From the NCBI RefSeq assembly GCF_020523795.1, contig NZ_JAJALI010000018.1, positions 1 to 54,534 on the forward strand: DNA of 54,534 bases, written 5' to 3'. Under the pieces are notes generated by a model. That model ran no database searches. It saw only the letters and a program-made list of their open reading frames with translations, and was not told the origin of the DNA. Origin of the DNA: Ancylobacter sp. Lp-2. Its GTDB lineage: Bacteria; Pseudomonadota; Alphaproteobacteria; Rhizobiales; Xanthobacteraceae. Positions 8,170-15,975 of the stretch are shown in pieces (positions within the stretch are counted from its first letter, which is position 1; each line of letters opens with the position of its first letter). A program made the translations under genes and the position numbers.

Positions 8170-8770
8170 CCGTTTGCACGCAGGCCTTGGCGGTGCCGTG
8201 CTCCTCGATCACGTGCCGGCGCAGCGAATCGCGCACCGAGGCGAGGATCTCCTCGGAAAGCGCCGGGTCGGTCGAGGACAGGCCGCGCGCCAGGGTGATG
8301 GCGCCGACCATCGAGGCCATCAGCGTGATCGAATCGGCGTGCCGTTCTGCCGGCGTGCCGCCGGGCGGCAGCAACTCGGCGATGCGCCCGAGCTGATGGC
8401 GCAGCCCGTCGGCATATTGGGTCTGCACATGCTCCGGCTGCCGGGCGATCTCGGCGCCGAAGGCCGACATCGGGCAGCCCTTGGACGGGGCGTCGCGATG
8501 GAGGATCGAGACATAGCGCTCGATGATCGACCACAGGCTGGGCACCGCACTCCATTCGGCGCGGCTCTTCTGGAAGGCGTCGCGGCAGGCCTCCTCGGCC
8601 AGATGCGCCTTGGAGCGAAAATGGCCGTAGAAGGCGCCATGGGTCAGGCCGCTCGCCTGCATGATTTCGGCAACCCCGACATCGCCGAAGCCGCGCTCCC
8701 GAAACAGCCGCGAGGCGGTATCGAGGATTGCGCGCCGATGCTCGGCGACCTTTTCCCGGGTAACACGCAA
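8153..8770 (-). CDS. TetR/AcrR-family transcriptional regulator
   Basis: 205-residue repressor with an N-terminal TetR helix-turn-helix (residues about 10-55: ILDTASRLFRERGFGDVGVA, LTHGAFYGHFRSK). The C-terminal ligand domain is variable, as usual for the family. Start is a TTG; no better start gives the family N-terminus. It lies 148 bases behind the MFS exporter gene on the same strand and may control it. Its effector is unknown. Confidence 0.82.
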   Translation of the reverse strand: MRVTREKVAEHRRAILDTASRLFRERGFGDVGVAEIMQASGLTHGAFYGHFRSKAHLAEEACRDAFQKSRAEWSAVPSLWSIIERYVSILHRDAPSKGCPMSAFGAEIARQPEHVQTQYADGLRHQLGRIAELLPPGGTPAERHADSITLMASMVGAITLARGLSSTDPALSEEILASVRDSLRRHVIEEHGTAKACVQTGEAAE

Positions 8771-8918
8771 TTTAACTTCACCTCCGTCGGGTACGCCGAC
8801 CCCGCCTGGCTCCGCCCGCTCTCTGTAAACACCATTTTTTATTCATGATGCAAATCAGAGATAGCCGGGCCGGATCACCGGGGCGGTGCTATGCCCGCCG
8901 AAGCGTTGCCGATAGGCC

Positions 8919-10103
8919 TCACGCCGCCTGCGCGGCCGTCGCGTCGGCACGCCGGTCGAGCACACCACTCCATATGGTGAGCCCGAGCGCCACCGCCACC
9001 AGCCCGGCGCCGACAAACGGCGTCGCCTCCAGGCCGAAGGGCGAGGCGACCACCCGCCCGCCGACCCAGGCGCCGATGGCGATGCCGAGATTGAAGGCGG
9101 CGATGTTCAGCGCCGAGGCGACGTCGACGGCGCCGGGCCGGTACAGCCGGGCGAGCTCGACGACATAGATCTGCAGGCCCGGCACATTGGCGAAGGACAG
9201 GAAGCCGAGCGCGACGAGGGTCGCCAGCGCCGCCAGCGGCGCCGACATGGTGAAACCGAACACCGCCAGCACCAGCGCCTGGGCCGCGAACAGCCCGGTC
9301 AGCGCCTTCACCGGATCGCGGTCGGCGATGCGCCCGCCGATCAGGTTGCCGGCGGCGATGGCGGCGCCGTACAGCACCAGGATCAGGCTGACCGCGCCGG
9401 CGTCGAAGCCGGTGACGGTTTCGAGGATCGCCGCCAGATAGGTGAAGGCGACGAAGGTGCCGCCATAGCCGAGCGCGGTCATGGCGAAGACGATGAGCAG
9501 GCGTCCGCTCGCCAGCACCTTGAGCTGGTCGGAGAGCTTGGCCGGCTCGGGACGCGACAGCTGCGCGGGCAGCAGCACGGCGATGGCGAGGAAGGCCACC
9601 ACGCCGAGCACCGCGACGCCGGCGAAGGTGGCGCGCCAGCCGAAATGCTGGCCGATGAAGGTGCCGAGCGGCACGCCGGTGACGATGGCGACCGTCAGCC
9701 CCATGAACATCATGGCGATGGCCGAGGCGCGGCGATTGGGCGCCACGAGGTCGGCGGCGATGGTGGCGCCGACCGAGAAGAACACGCCATGGGCGAAGGC
9801 GGAGATCACCCGCGCCACCAGCAGGCTGGCATAGTCCGGGCTCAGCGCCGCGCCGGCATTGCCGGCGATGAACAGCGCCATCAGGCCGAGCAGCAGCGCC
9901 TTGCGCGGTGCGCGGCCGGTCAGCGCGGTGAGCACCGGCGCGCCGAAGGTAACGCCGAGCGCGTAGACGGACACGATCAGGCCGGCGAGCGGCAGGTCGA
10001 TGTTGAGGTCGGCGGCGACGGTCGGCAGCAGGCCGACAATGACGAATTCCGTGGTGCCTATGGCATAGGCCGCCACGGTAAGGGCGAAGAGGGCGATGGG
10101 CAT
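8919..10103 (-). CDS. MFS transporter, AraJ/YdhP-like (DHA1 family)
   Basis: 394-residue inner-membrane protein with about 12 hydrophobic helices. The start AYAIGTTEFVIVGLLP and the segment SVYALGVTFGAPVLTALTGR are typical of the AraJ/NepI/YdhP branch of drug:H+ antiporters. It probably exports a small metabolite or drug. It is divergent from a LysR regulator across a 143-base gap that contains a GATCATGATC palindrome (10198-10207), so LysR control is likely. Substrate unknown. Confidence 0.86.
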   Translation of the reverse strand: MPIALFALTVAAYAIGTTEFVIVGLLPTVAADLNIDLPLAGLIVSVYALGVTFGAPVLTALTGRAPRKALLLGLMALFIAGNAGAALSPDYASLLVARVISAFAHGVFFSVGATIAADLVAPNRRASAIAMMFMGLTVAIVTGVPLGTFIGQHFGWRATFAGVAVLGVVAFLAIAVLLPAQLSRPEPAKLSDQLKVLASGRLLIVFAMTALGYGGTFVAFTYLAAILETVTGFDAGAVSLILVLYGAAIAAGNLIGGRIADRDPVKALTGLFAAQALVLAVFGFTMSAPLAALATLVALGFLSFANVPGLQIYVVELARLYRPGAVDVASALNIAAFNLGIAIGAWVGGRVVASPFGLEATPFVGAGLVAVALGLTIWSGVLDRRADATAAQAA

Positions 10104-10246
10104 GGAACAGCTCCGGGCGCGTCCGCCGGGCGGCGCGCGAAAGGATCGATGACGTTGCCGGAACTATGGGGTCTCTATTCCCTCTTGTTTATTCCAAGAT
10201 CATGATCAGGATCTGTGAAGCTGTTTCATGAATGGAGAGGGGCGCC

Positions 10247-11146
10247 ATGGATAATCGCGCCGGCGAGATGCAGGTGCTGGTCGAGGTCGCCGATCGCGGC
10301 AGCTTTTCCGCCGCCGGGCGATCGCTCAGGCTGTCGCCCTCGGCGGTGTCGAAGATCGTCGCCCGCATCGAGGCGCGGCTCGGCGTGCGGCTGCTGGTGC
10401 GCTCCACCCGGGCGCTGGTGCTCACCGCCGAGGGCGAAGCCTATGTGGCGCGCGCCCGCGCCATCCTCGCCAGCATCGAGGAGGCGGAACGCCAGGTGGC
10501 GGGCGGTGCCGCCGCCGAGCCGCGCGGGCGGCTGCGGGTCTCCGCCTCGGTGGCGTTCGGCGAGCATTATCTGGTGCCGCTGGTGCCGCAGTTCCTGGCG
10601 CTTTACCCGCGCGTCTCGCTCGACCTGTCGCTGACCGACAGCGTCATCGACCTGCTCGGCGAGCGCACCGATCTCGCCATCCGCATCGGGCCGCTGCGCG
10701 ATTCCACCCTGAAGGCGCGGCGGCTGTCGGAGAGCCGGCGGCTGATCATCGCGTCGCCGTCCTATCTCGCGCGCCAGGGCGTGCCGGCGACGCCAGCGGA
10801 TCTCGACCGCCACAATTGCCTGCGCTTCAATTTCCGCCGCAGCCTGGATGACTGGCCGTTCCGCGACCCGGCTACCGGCGCCTGGTTCACCCGTCCGGTC
10901 ACCGGCAATTTCGAGGGCAATAGCGGCACCACGGTGCGGCGGCTGGCGCTGGAGGGCCTTGGGCTCGCCCGCATCGGCGAATTCCACATTCGCGCCGATA
11001 TCGAGGCCGGCCTGCTGGTGCCGGTGCTGGAGGACTACAGTGCCGGCGATGTCGAGCAGATGAGCGCCGTTTATGTCGGCCACGCCCATCTCGACGCCCG
11101 CATCCGCGCCTTCGTCGATTTCCTCGCCGAGCGGATCAAGGGCTAG
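10247..11146 (+). CDS. LysR-family transcriptional regulator
   Basis: 299-residue regulator with an N-terminal winged helix (residues about 5-62, GSFSAAGRSLRLSPSAVSKIVARIEARLGV) and a C-terminal substrate-binding domain (from about residue 88). The ATG chosen has GGAGAGG a suitable distance upstream; an in-frame ATG 15 bases earlier overlaps that ribosome site and is less likely. Divergent from the MFS exporter, its probable target. Confidence 0.87.
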   Translation: MDNRAGEMQVLVEVADRGSFSAAGRSLRLSPSAVSKIVARIEARLGVRLLVRSTRALVLTAEGEAYVARARAILASIEEAERQVAGGAAAEPRGRLRVSASVAFGEHYLVPLVPQFLALYPRVSLDLSLTDSVIDLLGERTDLAIRIGPLRDSTLKARRLSESRRLIIASPSYLARQGVPATPADLDRHNCLRFNFRRSLDDWPFRDPATGAWFTRPVTGNFEGNSGTTVRRLALEGLGLARIGEFHIRADIEAGLLVPVLEDYSAGDVEQMSAVYVGHAHLDARIRAFVDFLAERIKG

Positions 11147-11186
11147 GCGGCGACGCGTGCCGCCGCCTGCCTTCGGTCCGAACGGA

Positions 11187-12041
11187 TCAGGCGAACGCCT
11201 TGAGATAGGCGCGCGCGCCGGTCGAGGGACGGCCGGCCAGCAGCGCGACGTCACCGGAGGTGGCGGCGTATTCGCCCGCGCCGAGCGCGGCATAGAAGCT
11301 GCCCACCCCGGTCGCCACCCATTCCGGCAGGCCCATGGCGCGGAACTGGTCCTCGAAGGCGGAGACGGGCACGTCGAGCGCCTTGATCTCCTTGCCGGTC
11401 AGCTCGGAGAGCAGGGCGGCGAGCTCGACCGCGCTCCAGGCCTCGTCGCCGGCGATCTCATAGACCTTGCCGGCATGGCCGGCGCCGGTCACCGCGCCGA
11501 CGATCGAATCCGCCACGTCCTCGTGCGAGACATAGGCGACCTTCGCGTCGATGCCGGGGAAGGGCAGCACGCCGCTCGCCTTGGCATTGGCGAAGAGCAG
11601 GTCGTTGTTCGAGAAATAGGAATTGTCGCGCAGGATGGTCCAGGCGAGGCCGGAGGCCTTGAGCTCGGCCTCGGTCGCCTCATGCGCCTTCGCCCAGTCG
11701 AAGCGGCTGGCGCTCACCGGGTTGGTGGCGCTGGTATAGACGATGCGCGTCACCCCGGCCGCCTTGGCCGCCTCGATGGCGTGGTGATGCTGCACGGTGC
11801 GGATGTCGTTGGTGCCCGCGCCGGAGATGAGCACCACGGTCTCGGCACCGGCGAAGGCGGCCTTCAGGCTGGCCGGGTCGTCATAGTCGGCGGCGACCAC
11901 CTCGAAACCCTCGGCCTTGCGGGCGGCGAGCTTGTCCGGCGAGCGGACGGCGAGCCGCACCTGTCCTGCGAGGCTCTTGGCCTTGAAGGCGTCGGCGAGG
12001 GCGGTGCCGAGCTTGCCGCTGGCGGCGGTGATGACGATCAT
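11187..12041 (-). CDS. NmrA/QorB-like NAD(P)H:quinone oxidoreductase
   Basis: 284-residue atypical short-chain reductase with the N-terminal NAD(P) motif TAASGKLG and the QorB-like layout: [11 protein letters not shown] after the second strand, VYTSATNP, a proline-rich middle and an [12 protein letters not shown] tail. Family members reduce quinones or act as redox-sensing NAD(P)-binding proteins. The ATG at 12041 has an AGGGA site eight bases upstream and gives the family N-terminus; an ATG 18 bases earlier is possible. Divergent HxlR-type regulator next door, the same arrangement as qorB-qorR-type pairs. Confidence 0.83.
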   Translation of the reverse strand: MIVITAASGKLGTALADAFKAKSLAGQVRLAVRSPDKLAARKAEGFEVVAADYDDPASLKAAFAGAETVVLISGAGTNDIRTVQHHHAIEAAKAAGVTRIVYTSATNPVSASRFDWAKAHEATEAELKASGLAWTILRDNSYFSNNDLLFANAKASGVLPFPGIDAKVAYVSHEDVADSIVGAVTGAGHAGKVYEIAGDEAWSAVELAALLSELTGKEIKALDVPVSAFEDQFRAMGLPEWVATGVGSFYAALGAGEYAATSGDVALLAGRPSTGARAYLKAFA

Positions 12042-12094
12042 GATGCGCAGTCCCTGCATGGACGCCGGAAGGCGATGGCGCCGACGGGCTGTCC

Positions 12095-12182
12095 TTGGTT
12101 ACGGAATGAGACTAACATGCGCTTCTGCATCAAAGGCGCAAGAAGGCATCGTGCCGTGCCTCGGTATGCCGGCAGTAACCAA
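12095..12182. promoter_or_regulatory. Divergent control region with inverted TTGGTTAC repeats
   Basis: TTGGTTAC (12095-12102) and its complement GTAACCAA (12175-12182) flank the gap between the quinone-reductase-like gene and the HxlR regulator. Within the first half is also GTTA-N11-TAAC (12098-12116). The repeats are visible; binding by the HxlR protein is inference. Confidence 0.4.
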
Positions 12183-12216
12183 TGGCGCGGGTCTCGCGCG
12201 CGGAAGGGAGCAGGTG

Positions 12217-12633
12217 ATGGCTGGAATGATGAAGGCGGAATGGCTGGCACTCGGCGATGCCTGCCCGGTGCGGCTGCTGCTGGACCGCATCGGCGATCGC
12301 TGGAGCGTGCTGGTGCTGACCGAGCTCGATCCCGGCGTGCGGCGGTTTTCCGAACTGCGCCGCTCGATCCCGGACATCTCGCAGCGCATGCTGACCCAGA
12401 CGCTGCGCTCGCTGGAGACCGACGGCTTCATTTCGCGCACGGTGTTCCCCACCGTGCCGCCGCGCGTCGATTACGAGCTGACCGATCTCGGCCGTTCGCT
12501 GATGGTGCCGCTCGGTGGCCTCATCGACTGGGTGAAGGCCAACGACACCACGGTGCGGGGCGCGCGGCGTCAGCCGACGACGATGCCGGGCGAGCCCGCC
12601 TCCAGCCGGCCGACGATGGTTGCCGCCGGATAG
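12217..12633 (+). CDS. HxlR-family transcriptional regulator
   Basis: 138-residue winged-helix regulator. The family pattern is complete: [19 protein letters not shown] (including the N-terminal Cys that is redox-active in several family members), [24 protein letters not shown] as recognition part, and [12 protein letters not shown] in the wing. The ATG has AAGGGAG upstream. Divergent from the quinone-reductase-like gene, its likely target. Its last 64 bases overlap the 3' end of selD on the other strand; the tail after residue 110 is therefore constrained by selD and looks unstructured. Confidence 0.86.
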   Translation: MAGMMKAEWLALGDACPVRLLLDRIGDRWSVLVLTELDPGVRRFSELRRSIPDISQRMLTQTLRSLETDGFISRTVFPTVPPRVDYELTDLGRSLMVPLGGLIDWVKANDTTVRGARRQPTTMPGEPASSRPTMVAAG

Positions 12634-13643
12634 CCGGCGGCGCGGATCTCGGAGAGGAGCGTCTCGGCCGCTTCCGGCGCCACCGCGACCAAGAGGCCGC
12701 CGGAGGTCTGCGGGTCGGTGAGCAGGTGCCGGCGCCAGTCGGGGAAGCCCTCCGGCAGGGTGACGCCCTCGCCATAGCTCGCCCAGTTGCGGTGCGAGGC
12801 GCCGGTGACGAAGCCCTGCTGCGCCAAAGCTTCGGCTTCCTTCAGCGCCGGCAGCGCGTCGGCGTCGAGGCGCAGTGTGAGGTTGGAGCCCCGCGCGACT
12901 TCCAGCCCGTGGCCGAGAATGCCGAAGCCGGTGACGTCGGTGACGGCATGCACCTCACTCCGCTTGCCGAGTTCGGCGCCGATGCGGTTGAGCCTGGTCA
13001 TCGAGGCGACCATCTCGGCATAGCCGGCCGGTGAGAGCGCCTCCTTCTTGAACGCCGCCGAATAGAGCCCGACGCCGAGCGCCTTGGTGAGGATCAGCAC
13101 GTCGCCGGCCCGCGCGGTGCTGTTGCGGCGAATCTGTTCCGGCCGGGCAGTGCCGATCACCGCGAGACCGTAGATCGGCTCGGGGCTGTCGATAGAATGG
13201 CCGCCGGCAACGGGGATGCCGGCCTCGGCGGCGATGGACTGCCCGCCGCGCAGGATGTCGCGCACCATCGGGGTCGGCAGCTTGCCGAGCGGCATGCCGA
13301 GAATGGCCAGCGCCAGCAATGGCTTGCCGCCCATGGCGTAGACGTCGGAAATCGCGTTGGTGGCGGCGATGCGGCCGAACTCGTAGGGGTCGTCCACCAT
13401 CGGCATGAAGAAGTCGGTGGTGGCGATCAGGCAGGTCTCGTCGTCGAGCTGGTAGACCGCGGCATCATCGCCGGTCTCGGTGCCGACCAGCAGCTTCTCG
13501 AACGGCCCGCCCGGCGCCTGCTCGGACAGGAGCTCGCGCAGCACCGAGGGGGCGAGCTTGCAGCCGCAGCCGCCGCCATGGGCGAGGCTGGTGAGGCGGA
13601 ACGGCGCCGGTTCGGCGGACGGAGTGGCGGGCTTGTCGAGCAT
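12570..13643 (-). CDS. selD: Selenide, water dikinase (selenophosphate synthetase)
   Basis: 357-residue enzyme that makes selenophosphate from selenide and ATP, the selenium donor for SelA. The N-terminal active-site loop HGGGCGCK keeps the catalytic Cys and Lys (many homologues carry selenocysteine here; this one has Cys). [28 protein letters not shown] and [10 protein letters not shown] are conserved nucleotide- and metal-binding segments. The frame extends 51 codons upstream into repeat-like DNA; the ATG chosen has AAAGGGA before it. Part of the selenocysteine cluster, although transcribed away from the fdn-sel genes. Confidence 0.95.
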   Translation of the reverse strand: MLDKPATPSAEPAPFRLTSLAHGGGCGCKLAPSVLRELLSEQAPGGPFEKLLVGTETGDDAAVYQLDDETCLIATTDFFMPMVDDPYEFGRIAATNAISDVYAMGGKPLLALAILGMPLGKLPTPMVRDILRGGQSIAAEAGIPVAGGHSIDSPEPIYGLAVIGTARPEQIRRNSTARAGDVLILTKALGVGLYSAAFKKEALSPAGYAEMVASMTRLNRIGAELGKRSEVHAVTDVTGFGILGHGLEVARGSNLTLRLDADALPALKEAEALAQQGFVTGASHRNWASYGEGVTLPEGFPDWRRHLLTDPQTSGGLLVAVAPEAAETLLSEIRAAGYPAATIVGRLEAGSPGIVVG

Positions 13644-13952
13644 GGTCAGATGTCCCTTTCTCAATCTCTCCTCGTCCGAACTCGGCAGTTGCCGAATTCG
13701 GTCCGGCAAGGTCGAAGCCGGAAACATCCAGCTTCGACGGAGAGGTCGCCGCGCAGCGGCGGGTGAGGGGGGAGGGCGCCTGATCGCCTCTCTCACCCCA
13801 ACCTTCTCCCCGACGGGGAGAGGGAGTTTTCGCGTCCGTCCTCGCCAGGCCTCATCCCGGACGGCATAGGCCGATTCCGCATCGCACGGAGCCGGGAGCG
13901 ATCCCGACCTTCGCCTTCGTCTCCGGCCGGGAGGACGACCAGACGAGGTCGA
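13644..13952. other. Intergenic region with REP-like palindrome
   Basis: No gene is visible in these 309 bases between the transglutaminase gene and selD. The region contains the palindromic element listed separately and a second inverted pair, CGAAGC/GCTTCG, near 13711-13738. It looks like the short repeated intergenic elements common in Hyphomicrobiales. Confidence 0.5.
13802..13824. repeat. REP-like palindrome
   Basis: TCTCCCC (13805-13811) pairs with GGGGAGA (13815-13821) around a GAC loop, with three more outer pairs including one G-T. The CTCTCCCCGTCGGGGAGAGG type is a common dispersed intergenic element in alphaproteobacteria. Only one copy is visible here, so its repeat nature rests on general knowledge. 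Confidence 0.5.
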
Positions 13953-15083
13953 TCAGGCCGAGATCTCGCTGGCCTTGATGGTGTAGGTGAAAGCGTCCGG
14001 ATCGAGGCAGTCATGGCGCAGGCTGGCCACCTCCGCCTGCGGGTACATCAGGAAGCCGAGCTTGGGGCCGTTCGAGCCGGGCAACGCGATGTCGTGGCCG
14101 TCATTATAGGCGAGCCAGTTGCCTTCCCAGGCGCCGAACAGCGCCTTGCGCGCGGCAACCACCTTGGCGTCGTCGAGGGCGTTCTTTCCCGGCGGCTCCT
14201 CCAGCACGACCTTGCGGACGTCGGCGGGGTCGACGCCGACCCAGCCGAAGCCCTCCAGCCACACCTCGGCGCGGCAGTGCTGCGCCTTGGAGATCACCGG
14301 GGAGTTGGCGCCGAGGCTCTTGTAGCCGAAGGCCGAGGGCGCGACGCGGATGCCGTAGAGGTCGCGGGCCGGAATGCCGGCGGCGCGGGACAGCCCGACG
14401 AACAGCGCGTTGAGATCGGCGCATTTGCCGCCGAGATTGCCGCTGGCCAGCAGCGAGGCGATGTCGCCGGTGCCGCAGCCGCGGGTGGCGGCGTTGCGAT
14501 AGGTGTTGTCCACCACCCATTCATAGATAGCGCGGGCCTTCTCGACGTCGGTGGTCTTGCCGGCGACGATCTTGTCCGAGGTCTGCTTGACGAGGCCATC
14601 GGTCGGGATGAGGTCGGTTGCCTTGAGGAACAGCGCCCGGTCCTGCGCGGAGAGCGGCGCGGCGGCGCCGGGCTTGGAGAGGTCGGTGGCGCGGTCGCGG
14701 GTGGCGAACTTCGAGGTGATCTCCACCTGCGGCTTGTCCTCGCCCTCGGCCCAGGTGAGGTGCAGCAGCTTCGCCCCGTAATGCGGATCCTGCACCACTT
14801 CGGCGGTCTTGGCGTTGGTCTTCCAACTGCTGTCGCCGGGCTTGAACCAGTCCTCGGCGGCGTAGGAGGGCAGCGGCACCCAGGCCTGGGCCGGCCCGGC
14901 CTTGCCCTCCACCGGCGCGACGTTCAGCGTCGTCACCACCTCGAAGCTGCGCCAGTTGCCGGGCTTCGGGGCGAAGGTCGCCGCCGCCGGGATAGCACCG
15001 GCTTGCGCGAAGGCGGAATGGGGAAGGGCGGCGGCGGCCGCGAAGGCGGCGCCGGCTTTCAACAGGTCGCGACGGTTTGTCAT
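13953..15083 (-). CDS. Exported transglutaminase-like protein
   Basis: 376-residue protein with a Tat-type signal (NRRDLLKAG, then an Ala-rich hydrophobic stretch ending AFAQ). The C-terminal half (about residues 180-290) is a transglutaminase-like cysteine-protease fold: GGKCADLNALFVGLSRAAGIPAR holds the catalytic Cys, HCRAEVWLEGFGWVGVDP the His and Asp. The N-terminal part is rich in beta strands. The start ATG overlaps the tlpA stop (ATGA), so the two proteins are made together and both should act in the periplasm. Protease, amidase or cross-linking activity is possible; substrate unknown. Confidence 0.82.
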   Translation of the reverse strand: MTNRRDLLKAGAAFAAAAALPHSAFAQAGAIPAAATFAPKPGNWRSFEVVTTLNVAPVEGKAGPAQAWVPLPSYAAEDWFKPGDSSWKTNAKTAEVVQDPHYGAKLLHLTWAEGEDKPQVEITSKFATRDRATDLSKPGAAAPLSAQDRALFLKATDLIPTDGLVKQTSDKIVAGKTTDVEKARAIYEWVVDNTYRNAATRGCGTGDIASLLASGNLGGKCADLNALFVGLSRAAGIPARDLYGIRVAPSAFGYKSLGANSPVISKAQHCRAEVWLEGFGWVGVDPADVRKVVLEEPPGKNALDDAKVVAARKALFGAWEGNWLAYNDGHDIALPGSNGPKLGFLMYPQAEVASLRHDCLDPDAFTYTIKASEISA

Positions 15084-15727
15084 TGTTGCTTGCTCCCGGA
15101 GTTTTCAGGCAAGGCGGGCAGAGTGAGGGGGGATACGTCGTGGCCCGCGCGCGGCACCTCGGCGAGAAGGCCGTCGAACACCGCGAGGGCGCGCGCGTCG
15201 GTCCAGTCGACCGGGCCGGCGGCCTCGGCACGCAGCGCGTGGCCGGCGTCGAGCACATAGCTGGTGGGCAGGAAGGCGACCTTCCAGGCCTTCATGGCGG
15301 CGCGGTCCTCGTCGATCAGGACCGGGAAGGGCGGCGGCCGGTCGGCGAATTCGCGGGCGAGGAAGCGGCGGACACGGGTGGCGGGCTCGCCGACATCGAC
15401 GGCGAGAATCGCTGGACGCGACGACGGCGGCAGCTCGGCGAGGCGCTCGGCGAGTTCGTCCAGCCCGGTCATCTCCTCCCGGCATGGCTCGCACCATGTC
15501 GCAAAGAAGTGAACGACGACCGGGCGTCCCCGCAGCGCGGCAAGGTCCTGCGGACCGTGATCGAGCGAGTTCAGCACCAGCGGCGGTAGCGCGGTGCCCG
15601 ACGGAAAAGCCGGCTCAGCCCGCAATTGCGCGCTCGCGCTCACGGCAAGTGACGCAAGGGCAATCAGCATGGCTGGCAAAAGCGATGATGCGGAGCCCCG
15701 ACACGCGGGAGCCGAATGATCGAGCAC
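15080..15727 (-). CDS. TlpA-family thioredoxin-like protein, exported
   Basis: About 215-residue thiol-disulfide protein with an N-terminal hydrophobic signal or anchor (LLPAMLIALASLAVSASAQ) and a thioredoxin fold whose active site is WCEPC, in the context VVHFFATWCEPCREEM. The cis-proline appears in FLPTSYVLD. The frame stays open 61 codons further upstream, but those residues look non-coding; the GTG at 15727 has AGGA upstream, and an ATG at 15670 directly before the signal is the alternative. Two-gene operon with the transglutaminase-like protein, divergent from the formate dehydrogenase operon. It probably reduces or oxidises a periplasmic partner; which one is unknown. Confidence 0.8.
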   Translation of the reverse strand: MLDHSAPACRGSASSLLPAMLIALASLAVSASAQLRAEPAFPSGTALPPLVLNSLDHGPQDLAALRGRPVVVHFFATWCEPCREEMTGLDELAERLAELPPSSRPAILAVDVGEPATRVRRFLAREFADRPPPFPVLIDEDRAAMKAWKVAFLPTSYVLDAGHALRAEAAGPVDWTDARALAVFDGLLAEVPRAGHDVSPLTLPALPENSGSKQQ

Positions 15728-15878
15728 GCCACAATCCTGCCGATAGTCGGGCTGCCGCGTCAATCGTCCGCCTGCGGCGGGCGAGCGGATTGTGCGCCGC
15801 AGCAGTGCATTTGCGAAATCGCACGACGGAAGCATCTGGAAAAACAGTCTTTTTCGCCACGGGTCGACTTTAGGTGAT

Positions 15879-15940
15879 TTGACATTGGACAAGCTAAAAA
15901 ATAGCGTCACCCAATTGGATTACCCTATCGATGGATAGGG
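15879..15940 (+). promoter_or_regulatory. Upstream control region of fdnG
   Basis: A perfect -35 TTGACA lies at 15879-15884; the -10 at standard spacing (TAGCGT, 15902-15907) is poor, as expected for an activated promoter. A perfect inverted repeat CCCTATCgatgGATAGGG (15923-15940) follows, ending 35 bases before the fdnG ATG. It could be an operator or a leader hairpin. The regulator is not identifiable. Confidence 0.45.
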
Positions 15941-15975
15941 AGAATGACGGCACCCCAAGCCGGGAGAACATTGCG

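Noticed and set aside
11073..13034. Plus-strand frame of about 650 codons across the LysR end, the quinone reductase gene and selD
   Set aside because: It runs antisense or out of phase through four recognised genes and has no ribosome site or domain.
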